A DNA stretch of 58,594 bases from the NCBI GenBank assembly GCA_014859375.1, contig JACUUH010000009.1, positions 1 through 58,594 of the forward strand, in the 5' to 3' direction. Both the position numbers and the translations under genes were made by a program. The first letter of the stretch is position 1. Each line of letters starts with the position of its first letter. Below are positions 18,681-26,935 of this stretch, piece after piece. This stretch comes from Gammaproteobacteria bacterium (lineage in GTDB: Bacteria > Pseudomonadota > Gammaproteobacteria > Nitrosococcales > Methylophagaceae). The notes beneath the pieces are model-generated. The model ran no database searches. It worked only from the letters and a program-made list of their open reading frames with translations, and was not told the DNA's origin.

Positions 18681-18731
18681 TTGTGTACAATTTTCGGTAT
18701 CATCCTCTTTCTTTTGCCTTGAACTAGAAAT

Positions 18732-20033
18732 ATGAACCCAGATCTCATGCTTGATGATTTCAATTTAGGATTATGCCAATTCCTGGATGCCTCACCAACA
18801 CCATTCCATGCAGTGGAAATGATGAAGGCAAAACTGATTCAACATAACTATAAACCATTGGACGAACGTGACAGCTGGGGGACACTGTCAGCAGGACGTT
18901 ATTTTGTCACTCGAAATGATTCCTCGATTGTTGCATTTAATCTACCAAATCAGGACTTGGCTGAAATAGGCTTTCGTATGGTGGGGGCACATACTGATAG
19001 TCCGTGCCTTCAGGTCAAACCACAACCTGAAACGTGCAGTCATTCCTTATGGCAGTTGGGTGTTGAAGTGTATGGTGGTGCCTTATTGAATCCATGGTTT
19101 GATCGTGATTTATCAATGGCTGGACGCGTAAGCTATGTCGACTCAGATGATCAGATTCAACATACCTTAATCAATTTCAAAAAGCCACTTGCTGTCATTC
19201 CGAGTTTAGCGATTCATTTAGATAGAGATGTTAATCAAAGTCGTAGCGTTAATCCGCAATTACATTTACCACCGATTATTTTTCAGGGTATTGACGACCA
19301 AAAATTTAATTTTCGTGAATTACTGCGTGACCAGGTTTTAATTGACTATCCTGACTGCAATATCACCAAGGTACTTGACTATGAAATTAGCCTGTACGAT
19401 ACGCAACCGGCAGCATTAACAGGTCTAAATAAAGACTTTATCAGCAGTGCACGATTGGATAACTTATTGAGTTGTTATGTTGGTCTAAATGCACTGATAC
19501 ATGATGATGAACACGTCGCAAATTTATTAATTTGCACCGATCATGAAGAAGTCGGCAGCATGTCAACATCCGGTGCCCAAGGCTCCTTGCTAGAATCAGT
19601 TTTAATGCGATTATGTTCTGATATTGAACAACATCATCGGATGATACAGCGTTCAATTATGATTTCAGCTGACAATGCACATGCCATACACCCCAATTTT
19701 GCAGACAAACATGATGCTGAGCATGGACCAAAACTCAATCATGGTCCTGTCATTAAAACTAATGCCAATCAACGTTATGCAACCAATAGCGAAACCAGTG
19801 CCTTTTTTCGTCAACTATGCCAACAGTTAGATGTACCGGTGCAAGACTTTGTGGTACGAACTGATATGGCTTGTGGCAGCACGATTGGCCCACTGACAGC
19901 GAGCGCATTAGGCGTAAGAACACTTGATATAGGGGTGCCGACCTTTGCCATGCATTCGATTCGTGAACTAGCTGGTAGTCAAGATGCCTACTTATTAAAT
20001 AAAGTATTAACCCGTTTTTATAGTAACTCTTAA
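18732..20033 (+). CDS. apeB: M18 family aminopeptidase
   Basis: Zinc aminopeptidase of 433 residues, the length of bacterial M18 enzymes. Metal and catalytic motifs are visible: [13 protein letters not shown] near residue 90, [25 protein letters not shown] near 260, and [11 protein letters not shown] near 315; the last His ligand lies in [12 protein letters not shown]. Cytosolic dodecamer in known relatives, removing N-terminal acidic or neutral residues. Probably its own transcription unit. Confidence 0.95.
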   Translation: MNPDLMLDDFNLGLCQFLDASPTPFHAVEMMKAKLIQHNYKPLDERDSWGTLSAGRYFVTRNDSSIVAFNLPNQDLAEIGFRMVGAHTDSPCLQVKPQPETCSHSLWQLGVEVYGGALLNPWFDRDLSMAGRVSYVDSDDQIQHTLINFKKPLAVIPSLAIHLDRDVNQSRSVNPQLHLPPIIFQGIDDQKFNFRELLRDQVLIDYPDCNITKVLDYEISLYDTQPAALTGLNKDFISSARLDNLLSCYVGLNALIHDDEHVANLLICTDHEEVGSMSTSGAQGSLLESVLMRLCSDIEQHHRMIQRSIMISADNAHAIHPNFADKHDAEHGPKLNHGPVIKTNANQRYATNSETSAFFRQLCQQLDVPVQDFVVRTDMACGSTIGPLTASALGVRTLDIGVPTFAMHSIRELAGSQDAYLLNKVLTRFYSNS

Positions 20034-20048
20034 ATTTAAGGAACACAC

Positions 20049-20333
20049 ATGGCTGAAACAGTAGATGAATTAACGGTTGAATATCACGAAGGTGATGAAA
20101 TGACCGTCAAGGAACTCGATAAAGTCGTCTTAACCAAAGGTGCATGGGCAACATTGATGTACCGATATCAAGATTTAGATCGCAAAACAGGCGAATTTGG
20201 TCCAGATAAATACACCATTCGTCGCTATCAAAAACGCAATGGTGAATATAGCCAGCGTTCGAAATTTAATATTTCGAGTAAAGATCAAGCTCAACAAATC
20301 ATTGCTGCATTAAGCAAGTGGACCGATGAATAA
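20049..20333 (+). CDS. Conserved hypothetical protein (94 aa)
   Basis: A 94-residue charged protein with AAGGA before the ATG. Its core (KGAWATLMYRYQDLD, then YTIRRYQKRNGEY and KFNISSKDQAQQII) resembles a short conserved protein of unknown function I have seen across diverse Proteobacteria. No signal peptide, membrane segment or cysteine. The last eight bases overlap the DUF445 gene, suggesting translational coupling. Confidence 0.75.
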   Translation: MAETVDELTVEYHEGDEMTVKELDKVVLTKGAWATLMYRYQDLDRKTGEFGPDKYTIRRYQKRNGEYSQRSKFNISSKDQAQQIIAALSKWTDE

Positions 20334-21048
20334 AAGTATTATTACCAACGTAATAGCTGCCAGCCTTGTAGCAACAGGGCTGGCATTAGATACACCTTTG
20401 CGTGAACCTGTTTTATCAATTGGACTATTTGCATTAGCCGGTGGTGTCACCAATTGGTTAGCTATTCACATGCTATTTGAAAAAGTACCCGGTTTATATG
20501 GCTCCGGTGTGATTAGTGCCCGTTTTGAAGAGTTCAAATTGGGCATTCATCAATTAGTAATGGAACAGTTTTTTAGCGAACAAAATCTTGAACGTTTTCT
20601 GGGCGAGATGGTGACTGAAACCAGTCATCATCATTTTGAATTTCATGATGTGATCGATCAAATAGACTTATCATCAACCTATGACAGTTTAGTTGAAACG
20701 ATTATGGAATCATCGTTTGGCAGTATGTTAGGTATGTTTGGTGGCGCTAGTGCCTTAACACCGTTAAAAGATCCCTTTATCGTGAAAATGAAATTGGCAT
20801 TAAATGACATGGCGCATAGCGCATCGTTTCAAGCCAGTGTTCGTAATAAACTCACAAGTACACCGACAAATCATGATATTCAGCAACAAATTGAACAGGT
20901 TGTAACTGCTCGCTTAGGTGAATTAACACCTTTGATGGTCAAAGATATTATTCAAAAAATGATTCGTGATCATCTAGGTTGGTTAGTCGTCTGGGGCGGT
21001 GTATTTGGTGGTGTTATTGGACTTATTGCGAGTCAATTGCCACTATGA
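20326..21048 (+). CDS. DUF445 family membrane protein
   Basis: A 240-residue protein with an N-terminal pair of hydrophobic segments (about residues 5-22 and 29-50) containing GGVTNWLAIHMLFEK, the DUF445 signature, and one C-terminal membrane segment (about 219-237). The middle is a helical soluble region. DUF445 proteins are widespread inner-membrane proteins without known function. It is shorter than the 400-residue YjiN type. Confidence 0.85.
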   Translation: MNKSIITNVIAASLVATGLALDTPLREPVLSIGLFALAGGVTNWLAIHMLFEKVPGLYGSGVISARFEEFKLGIHQLVMEQFFSEQNLERFLGEMVTETSHHHFEFHDVIDQIDLSSTYDSLVETIMESSFGSMLGMFGGASALTPLKDPFIVKMKLALNDMAHSASFQASVRNKLTSTPTNHDIQQQIEQVVTARLGELTPLMVKDIIQKMIRDHLGWLVVWGGVFGGVIGLIASQLPL

Positions 21049-21135
21049 TGTAAGATTATTGATAGATGTTAGATTAGGTATCCAAGATATCTCATTGATT
21101 TAGAATAGCCTGCTTGTATTTCTCTATGCTATAGT

Positions 21136-21178
21136 CGCTAAAAGGTGCTGGATGGCTGTGCTTATCCAGAACTGAAGT
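21136..21178 (+). mobile_element. Remnant of MITE family A
   Basis: Forty-three bases match the right end of the copy at 44943-45171 with a small internal deletion and one change in the terminal inverted repeat. The left part of the element is missing. It lies in the 177-base gap before the PilZ gene, with no TIR partner nearby. Confidence 0.8.
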
Positions 21179-21225
21179 TAACTATGAAGACTAGGCCTCG
21201 TAATCAGGCTACGAGAATGAACTGA

Positions 21226-21489
21226 ATGACAACAAATCAACGTGACTATGAGCGAATTGCCCATCGCGCCAATATTCGTGTCTTAACATCGCCTCAATCT
21301 GAGGTGATTCTCGAAATGCGTGATTTTTCGGAAACAGGCATGTTCTTGTTTTGTACAGATGAAGTTATCGTTGAACGTGGAAATAAGGTCGAAGTTCAAA
21401 CATTAGAAATTGACGATGCTCCAATCTTATTATCTGAAGTTGTCAGGGTCGAGCCCAACCTAGGTTTTGCCGTTAAGTTTCTTTTGTAG
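21226..21489 (+). CDS. PilZ domain protein, cyclic di-GMP binding type
   Basis: An 87-residue single-domain PilZ protein. Unlike the pilZ at 12159 it keeps both ligand motifs: arginines in YERIAHRANIRV (residues 8-17) and DFSETG near residues 34-39. It should therefore sense cyclic di-GMP. The partner is unknown. It converges with yigZ, and its promoter region contains a MITE remnant about 47 bases upstream of the start. Confidence 0.85.
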   Translation: MTTNQRDYERIAHRANIRVLTSPQSEVILEMRDFSETGMFLFCTDEVIVERGNKVEVQTLEIDDAPILLSEVVRVEPNLGFAVKFLL

Positions 21490-21498
21490 ATATAATTT

Positions 21499-22095
21499 TT
21501 AATAAGCACTAAAAAGTGACGTTATCGATGGCTTATATTGCTCTGCTAATTCAATTGTTACCAGAATTTTATCGGTAAATTCCTGATGTGTTATCTTTCC
21601 TTGATATTTAGCAAGATGGTATTCCAATAACTGTAATTGTGAATAGTCAATCGTCATTGTAAATGTAGCCATTTTGACCCAAGGTTGCAAACTGGCAGAC
21701 TCAATAGCCATTTTAGCTGCGGTACCATAGGCTCTGGCCAAACCACCTGTGCCTAGTTTTATACCGCCAAAATAACGAACGACACCAACAACAGCATTGA
21801 TAATGTTTCCACCTTCAAGTGGCGCTAATATGGGTCTTCCAGCCGTACCAGAAGGCTCGCCAGCATCATTGCACCGTTCATTAATGAATCCATCTGGCTG
21901 CCTGATCCGCCATGCAAATGCAAGATGGTTGGCATGTGTATGTTGTGACGCTAGGTGTTGCAACTTTTGCAAGGCTTCGCGCTCATTATGACAAGGCATG
22001 ATTGAGCCTATAAAAAGTGATTTTTTGATTTCATATTCAACGGTATAGTCATTTGAAATCGTAAAAAGATCAGTTGCCATTGTTACGTTAATCAT
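21499..22095 (-). CDS. yigZ: YigZ/IMPACT family protein
   Basis: A 198-residue protein of the IMPACT family, with the diagnostic N-terminal EIKKSLFIGSI, then DAGEPSGTAGRPIL and VVRYFGGIKLGTGGLARAYG. Bacterial YigZ is thought to bind nucleic acids or ribosomes; the exact role is unsettled. The start at 22095 is kept, but an ATG at 22080 (MATDLF) is equally possible because neither has a clear ribosome binding site. Confidence 0.92.
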   Translation of the reverse strand: MINVTMATDLFTISNDYTVEYEIKKSLFIGSIMPCHNEREALQKLQHLASQHTHANHLAFAWRIRQPDGFINERCNDAGEPSGTAGRPILAPLEGGNIINAVVGVVRYFGGIKLGTGGLARAYGTAAKMAIESASLQPWVKMATFTMTIDYSQLQLLEYHLAKYQGKITHQEFTDKILVTIELAEQYKPSITSLFSAY

Positions 22096-22228
22096 CTACA
22101 AATTGGTATCGCAATGTAACATATCTGCAACATATCAGCGATCGATAACTGCGTAATCACAGCAATCATTTAATCTAAGCTTTAGTCACTCTGGTATGAT
22201 CGTGTCATTTTCTTGTGGTGACTTTACG

Positions 22229-23611
22229 ATGGCTAGTGACAGCTTTTCTTCTCTTTCTCTTCCCGCTGCTCAAATTGAAAACCTAAACTCGCTTGGCTAT
22301 AGCACAATGACGCCGATTCAGGCTCAAAGTCTGCCACATGTATTAAAAGGCAAGGACTTAATCGCCAAGGCAAAAACCGGCAGTGGTAAAACAGCGGCAT
22401 TTGGTATCGGGCTACTCAATACGATAAATCCTCGTTTTTTTGGCGTACAAGCCTTGATTTTATGTCCAACTCGCGAATTAGCCGATCAGGTTGGTAAAGA
22501 AATCCGTAAACTTGCTCGCTTTGTGCCCAATATCAAATGTGTCATGTTGTGCGGTGGTAAACCATTGGGTCCACAAATTGGTTCGCTTGAGCATGGTGCA
22601 CATATCGTTATTGGTACACCAGGCCGCGTGCAAGATCATCTTGGTAAGGGTACGTTGAAATTAGCTGATCTAAAAACATTAGTCTTGGATGAAGCCGATC
22701 GAATGTTAGACATGGGCTTTGCTGAGGTGATGCAAGATATTATTTCTCAGACACCAAAATCCCGCCAAACCTTATTATTTTCAGCCACTTATCCCGATAC
22801 AATAAAGCAGATGAGTCAATCGATTCAACGTAACCCTATTACAGTGACGGTTGAGTCTGAGCATAAACCCAATGTCATACAGCAGTTATTTTACGAAGTA
22901 AAAAAACATGAACGTAATTCCACTTTATTGGCGTTATTTGAACACTATAAACCGCAATCAACCGTCGTCTTTTGTCATACAAAAAAACAATGTGATGAAG
23001 TTGCAAGTTTCTTGCGTGAACATCGCATTGAAGCACTAGCTATTCATGGCGATTTAGAACAACGAGAACGAGATCAAGTCTTAGTCCGTTTTGCCAATAA
23101 TAGTTGTTCGGTTTTAGTGGCAACAGATGTTGCTGCCCGTGGCCTTGATATCAAATCATTACAAGCCGTAATTAACTATGAATTACCGCGTGACCCTGAA
23201 ATCTATGTACATCGTATTGGTCGTACAGGGCGAGCGGGGGAAACAGGTATGGCATTAAGTTTATTTACCGAAGCTGAAGCTGTTCGCATCAATGCCATCG
23301 AAAAATACCAGAAAAAACCGTGCATTTGTGATGTGCCAGCATCGTTAGATCGTGATCCTGGTTTTTCACTTGAGCCAAGCATGATCACCATTCAACTTGA
23401 TGCCGGACGCAAGAATAAACTGCGTCCGGGTGATATTCTAGGCGCTTTGACTGGTGATGCCGGTTTAAATGGTTCGCAAATTGGAAAAATCGATATTTTT
23501 GATATGTCGAGTTATGTTGCCGTTGAACGAACAGCCTTACGACAAGCACTGAATTATCTAGCGCAAGGTAAAATAAAAGGGCGCGCCATTAGAGCTAGAA
23601 AAATTACATAA
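22229..23611 (+). CDS. dbpA: ATP-dependent RNA helicase DbpA
   Basis: DEAD-box helicase that acts on 23S rRNA hairpin 92 during 50S assembly. The 460-residue product has AKTGSGKT, PTRELA, DEAD, SAT and HRIGRTGRAG in order, and the C-terminal RNA-binding domain (from about residue 385, TIQLDAGRKNKLRPGDILGAL) that separates DbpA from other helicases. I use ATG 22229 (MASDSF); an in-frame ATG 33 bases upstream adds unconserved residues. Confidence 0.96.
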   Translation: MASDSFSSLSLPAAQIENLNSLGYSTMTPIQAQSLPHVLKGKDLIAKAKTGSGKTAAFGIGLLNTINPRFFGVQALILCPTRELADQVGKEIRKLARFVPNIKCVMLCGGKPLGPQIGSLEHGAHIVIGTPGRVQDHLGKGTLKLADLKTLVLDEADRMLDMGFAEVMQDIISQTPKSRQTLLFSATYPDTIKQMSQSIQRNPITVTVESEHKPNVIQQLFYEVKKHERNSTLLALFEHYKPQSTVVFCHTKKQCDEVASFLREHRIEALAIHGDLEQRERDQVLVRFANNSCSVLVATDVAARGLDIKSLQAVINYELPRDPEIYVHRIGRTGRAGETGMALSLFTEAEAVRINAIEKYQKKPCICDVPASLDRDPGFSLEPSMITIQLDAGRKNKLRPGDILGALTGDAGLNGSQIGKIDIFDMSSYVAVERTALRQALNYLAQGKIKGRAIRARKIT

Positions 23612-23863
23612 CGCAAATAACTTGATCTGAATACTGGATAAGAAATAGCGCTTAGTAGCCCTGCTTGTTTTAATAGCATGATTACATTAGGGAAATATAG
23701 TCTTGCACTATCTCATATTGAAGATTCTGTAAAGATAGACTCGTATAGCCTGAAATAAACAAAATTATTCATTCACCATAAAATCTAAAATAAAACAGCG
23801 TAATCACGTCCATTCACTGGTAAAATTCCGCTGTTAAATTTAGTCATATTGAGGTTAATCGTT
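23612..23863. other. Intergenic region with short repeat
   Basis: A 252-base gap before rapA. It carries CTGGATAAGAAATAG (about 23635), similar to the inner end of the MITE family A inverted repeat, and at 23696-23713 the ATAGT-N5-ACTAT palindrome also present at 14299. No gene or clear promoter was recognised. Confidence 0.5.
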
Positions 23864-26719
23864 TTGTCAGTTACGCAGTTTGCAGTTGGTCAAAGATGGG
23901 TTAGTAATAGCGAAGCGGAGTTAGGGCTGGGCATTATTAAGGAAACCTCTGGTCGACGTATCGAAATTGTGTTTCCTGCCTCCGGCGAACTTCGAACGTA
24001 TGCAGCCGATATTGCACCGCTAAGTCGGGTGCAATATCCCGTTGGTGAACGGGTTAACACTGGTGAAGGTGTGGGTTTTGTCATTACTGAACGGCACGAG
24101 TTTAATGGCTGTTTTATATACCAGGGCCATGACGATCAAGGTAATGATGTCAGTATTCATGAAATGGATCTGGATAGTAATGTCCAGTTCAGTCAGCCGC
24201 AAGATCGTTTATTTGCAGGGCAGATCGATAAAAATAGTCAATTCGAATTAAGAATTGATGCCTTGGCACACCAACATCGTTTACAACAATCTGCTGTCTT
24301 TGGCTTAATGGGCGCACGCGTTCAACTATTGCCTCATCAGCTTTATATTGCGCACCAAGTTGCAACACGTTATGCGCCACGAGTTTTGCTGGCAGATGAG
24401 GTTGGTCTTGGTAAAACAATTGAAGCGGGTCTGATTATTCATCAGCAATTAATAACGGGGCGTGCTGATCGGGTCTTGATTGTGGTGCCTGATAGTTTGA
24501 TTCATCAATGGCTAGTTGAAATGTTACGTCGTTTCAATCTGTCTTTTACGATTATGGATCAAGAAAGACATGAGGCCTTAACTGAAGCGGATGATAGCAA
24601 TCCGTTTGATAGTGCTCAGTTGGTATTGTGTAATTTATCTACGTTGACCTCCAATCCTGCTATTTATCGTGATGCACAAGCCGCGCAGTGGGATTTAATG
24701 ATCGTTGATGAAGCCCATCATTTGCATTGGCAACACGATAATGCTAGTCCAGAATACCTCGCCATTGAAGGTTTATCATCACATGTTGCCGGCTTATTGT
24801 TATTAACAGCGACACCTGAGCAATTAGGCATCGAAAGTCACTTTGCACGTTTACGTTTATTAGATCCTGATCGCTATCATGATTTAGATCTATTCCGTCA
24901 GCAAGAAGCACAGTATCAACCGGTATCTGACTTGGTAACTGCCCTATTAGCTGATGATGCTCAAACACATTTGACTACGATTGTTCCAACGCTCAGCAAC
25001 TATCTTGGTAAAGCCAGTGCAGATGAGCTTAATACGGCTGAAGATTTTGATGTCGCTCGTCACAATGCGATTAGTGCATTATTAGACCGACATGGTACTG
25101 GCCGTATTTTATTCAGAAATACCCGTGATGTTGTTGCAGGTTTCCCACAACGCTTTTTACATAGTTATCCTTTAGCTATTCCAAGCGCATATCAACAACA
25201 ATCAGCCCAAGCTGACACCATGGCCTTGATTCAATCTGAGCAGTTATTGGGTGACGAATGGTTAGAGCTAGACTCGCGAGTTACATGGTTAAGTGATTGG
25301 TTAACTCAACATAAAAAAGAAAAAATTCTGATTATTTGTGCCAATGCCAATACTGCACAATCGTTAGAGCTTTATTTACGAATTAGCAAAGGGTTTAGAA
25401 CATCGGTCTTTCATCAAGGTTTATCATTGGTGCATCGTGATCGCGCTGCCGCTTATTTTGCTGATGAGGAAGAGGGCGCTCAGATCATGATTTGCTCTGA
25501 AATTGGTAGCGAAGGTCGCAATTTCCAATTTTCTCATCATTTAATTTTATTTGATTTGCCATTTAATCCTGACTTATTAGAACAACGTATCGGACGTTTG
25601 GATCGCATTGGTCAGCACCATGATGTTCATATTCACGTGCCATATTATGGCAATTCGGCTCAAGCGATTTTATTGCAGTGGTACCATGAGGGTATGAATG
25701 CATTTGAACGTGTTTTTCCAGCTGGCAGCACTATCCAACAAGCCGTCATTACCGAGCTTGACTATTGTCTGCATAATACAACTGACACCCAAAAAATCAC
25801 TAATTTAATTGATAAAACACAACAACTTACTAAACAAACCTTAGCAAGCTTACAACAAGGTCGTGATCGCTTGTTAGAGCTTAATTCATGCAATCTAACT
25901 GTCGCTAATGAATTGGTCGCTGACTTGGAAGATGCTGGTAGATCCTATGAATTAGCCTCGTTTATGGATGCTGTTTTTGATGAGTATGGGGTGGAACAAC
26001 AAACACATAGTGCTGACAGTGTCATTTTAGAACCAGGCAACCACATGTTGCATCATCAGTTTCCGGCTTTACCTGAAGATGGTATGACAGCAACCTATAA
26101 ACGTCATCGTGCATTAGTACGTGAAGACATGGCATTTTTAAGCTGGGAACACCCGATGGTGCTGGGTAGTCTGGATATGATTACCCATAGTGATTTTGGT
26201 AACAGCGCTTTTTGTACGCTGGCTACTGACAAACTAACTGCCGGAACATTACTGGTTGAAGCTATTTTCACTATGCACTGTTCAGCACCACGATATCTTC
26301 AATTGAGTCGCTACCTAAATCAATCTTATGTCCGTTGTTTGATCAATGACAAAGGTCGTGATTACAGTGATGTATTTGAGCAAGATGAGTTTAATGATCT
26401 TGCTGGTCGTATACCTAAGGCAACGGCGCAAGAACTGGTTCGTCATGCTCGCCCTCAAATAAGCGCATTGATAGATGGTGCAAAAAACCATGTGTTGGCA
26501 CAACAAAAATCGATGATTGAACAAGCCCAACAAAAAATGCAACAGCATTTGTCTTCTGAAATTGAACGATTAACTGCGCTTGCTCAAGTTAATCCTAATA
26601 TTAGGCAACAAGAAATTGATTACCTTCAACAAAGTAAACAGGTATTGGCAGAGGCGATCAATAACGCCCAACTAAAACTTGATGCAGTGCGTGTTGCCAT
26701 TACAACTGACCCGAAATAG
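23864..26719 (+). CDS. rapA: RNA polymerase-associated Swi2/Snf2 ATPase RapA
   Basis: Recycles RNA polymerase by remodelling post-termination complexes. The 951-residue protein follows E. coli RapA closely: N-terminal Tudor-like region (FAVGQRWVSNSEAELGLG), SNF2 motifs LADEVGLGKTIEAG, VDEAHHL and LLTATPEQLG, the helicase C domain ending QRIGRLDRIGQ, and the long C-terminal part. The best start is TTG 23864, with GAGG nine bases upstream; a TTG at 23849 would add five residues. Confidence 0.96.
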   Translation: MSVTQFAVGQRWVSNSEAELGLGIIKETSGRRIEIVFPASGELRTYAADIAPLSRVQYPVGERVNTGEGVGFVITERHEFNGCFIYQGHDDQGNDVSIHEMDLDSNVQFSQPQDRLFAGQIDKNSQFELRIDALAHQHRLQQSAVFGLMGARVQLLPHQLYIAHQVATRYAPRVLLADEVGLGKTIEAGLIIHQQLITGRADRVLIVVPDSLIHQWLVEMLRRFNLSFTIMDQERHEALTEADDSNPFDSAQLVLCNLSTLTSNPAIYRDAQAAQWDLMIVDEAHHLHWQHDNASPEYLAIEGLSSHVAGLLLLTATPEQLGIESHFARLRLLDPDRYHDLDLFRQQEAQYQPVSDLVTALLADDAQTHLTTIVPTLSNYLGKASADELNTAEDFDVARHNAISALLDRHGTGRILFRNTRDVVAGFPQRFLHSYPLAIPSAYQQQSAQADTMALIQSEQLLGDEWLELDSRVTWLSDWLTQHKKEKILIICANANTAQSLELYLRISKGFRTSVFHQGLSLVHRDRAAAYFADEEEGAQIMICSEIGSEGRNFQFSHHLILFDLPFNPDLLEQRIGRLDRIGQHHDVHIHVPYYGNSAQAILLQWYHEGMNAFERVFPAGSTIQQAVITELDYCLHNTTDTQKITNLIDKTQQLTKQTLASLQQGRDRLLELNSCNLTVANELVADLEDAGRSYELASFMDAVFDEYGVEQQTHSADSVILEPGNHMLHHQFPALPEDGMTATYKRHRALVREDMAFLSWEHPMVLGSLDMITHSDFGNSAFCTLATDKLTAGTLLVEAIFTMHCSAPRYLQLSRYLNQSYVRCLINDKGRDYSDVFEQDEFNDLAGRIPKATAQELVRHARPQISALIDGAKNHVLAQQKSMIEQAQQKMQQHLSSEIERLTALAQVNPNIRQQEIDYLQQSKQVLAEAINNAQLKLDAVRVAITTDPK

Positions 26720-26773
26720 CTCGGTTTAGATAACTATACCGATGACAGGTCAATCTGTAGAAACTCATCTTTT

Positions 26774-26851
26774 GTTATCCTCGCCAATGCGGAGATCCAT
26801 AGACAGTGAAACTGTTAGCAGTCGTTGGATTCCCGCTTGTGCGGGAATGAC
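26774..26851. repeat. REP/dRS3-like inverted repeat element
   Basis: An imperfect 78-base inverted repeat, with arms 26774-26800 and 26825-26851. The right arm holds ATTCCCGCTTGTGCGGGAAT (26829-26848), which fits the dRS3-type pattern ATTCCC-N8-GGGAAT known from Neisseria and seen dispersed in other Proteobacteria. It lies in the 216-base gap between rapA and the glucan synthase gene. No gene is supported here. Confidence 0.75.
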
Positions 26852-26935
26852 CCACTGTATTAATTTAACTGCAAACCCAATGACCACGGCTATAGTTGCA
26901 ACTATCTTTATGCCTGATTTGGCCAGGTAAATAAA

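Noticed and set aside
23630..23650. Further MITE family A copy at CTGGATAAGAAATAG
   Set aside because: Only about 13 bases match; no second end and no flank repeat, so it is too weak to call.
26742..26930. 62-codon open frame between rapA and the glucan synthase gene
   Set aside because: It runs through the REP/dRS3-like inverted repeat, has no ribosome binding site and no protein-like pattern.
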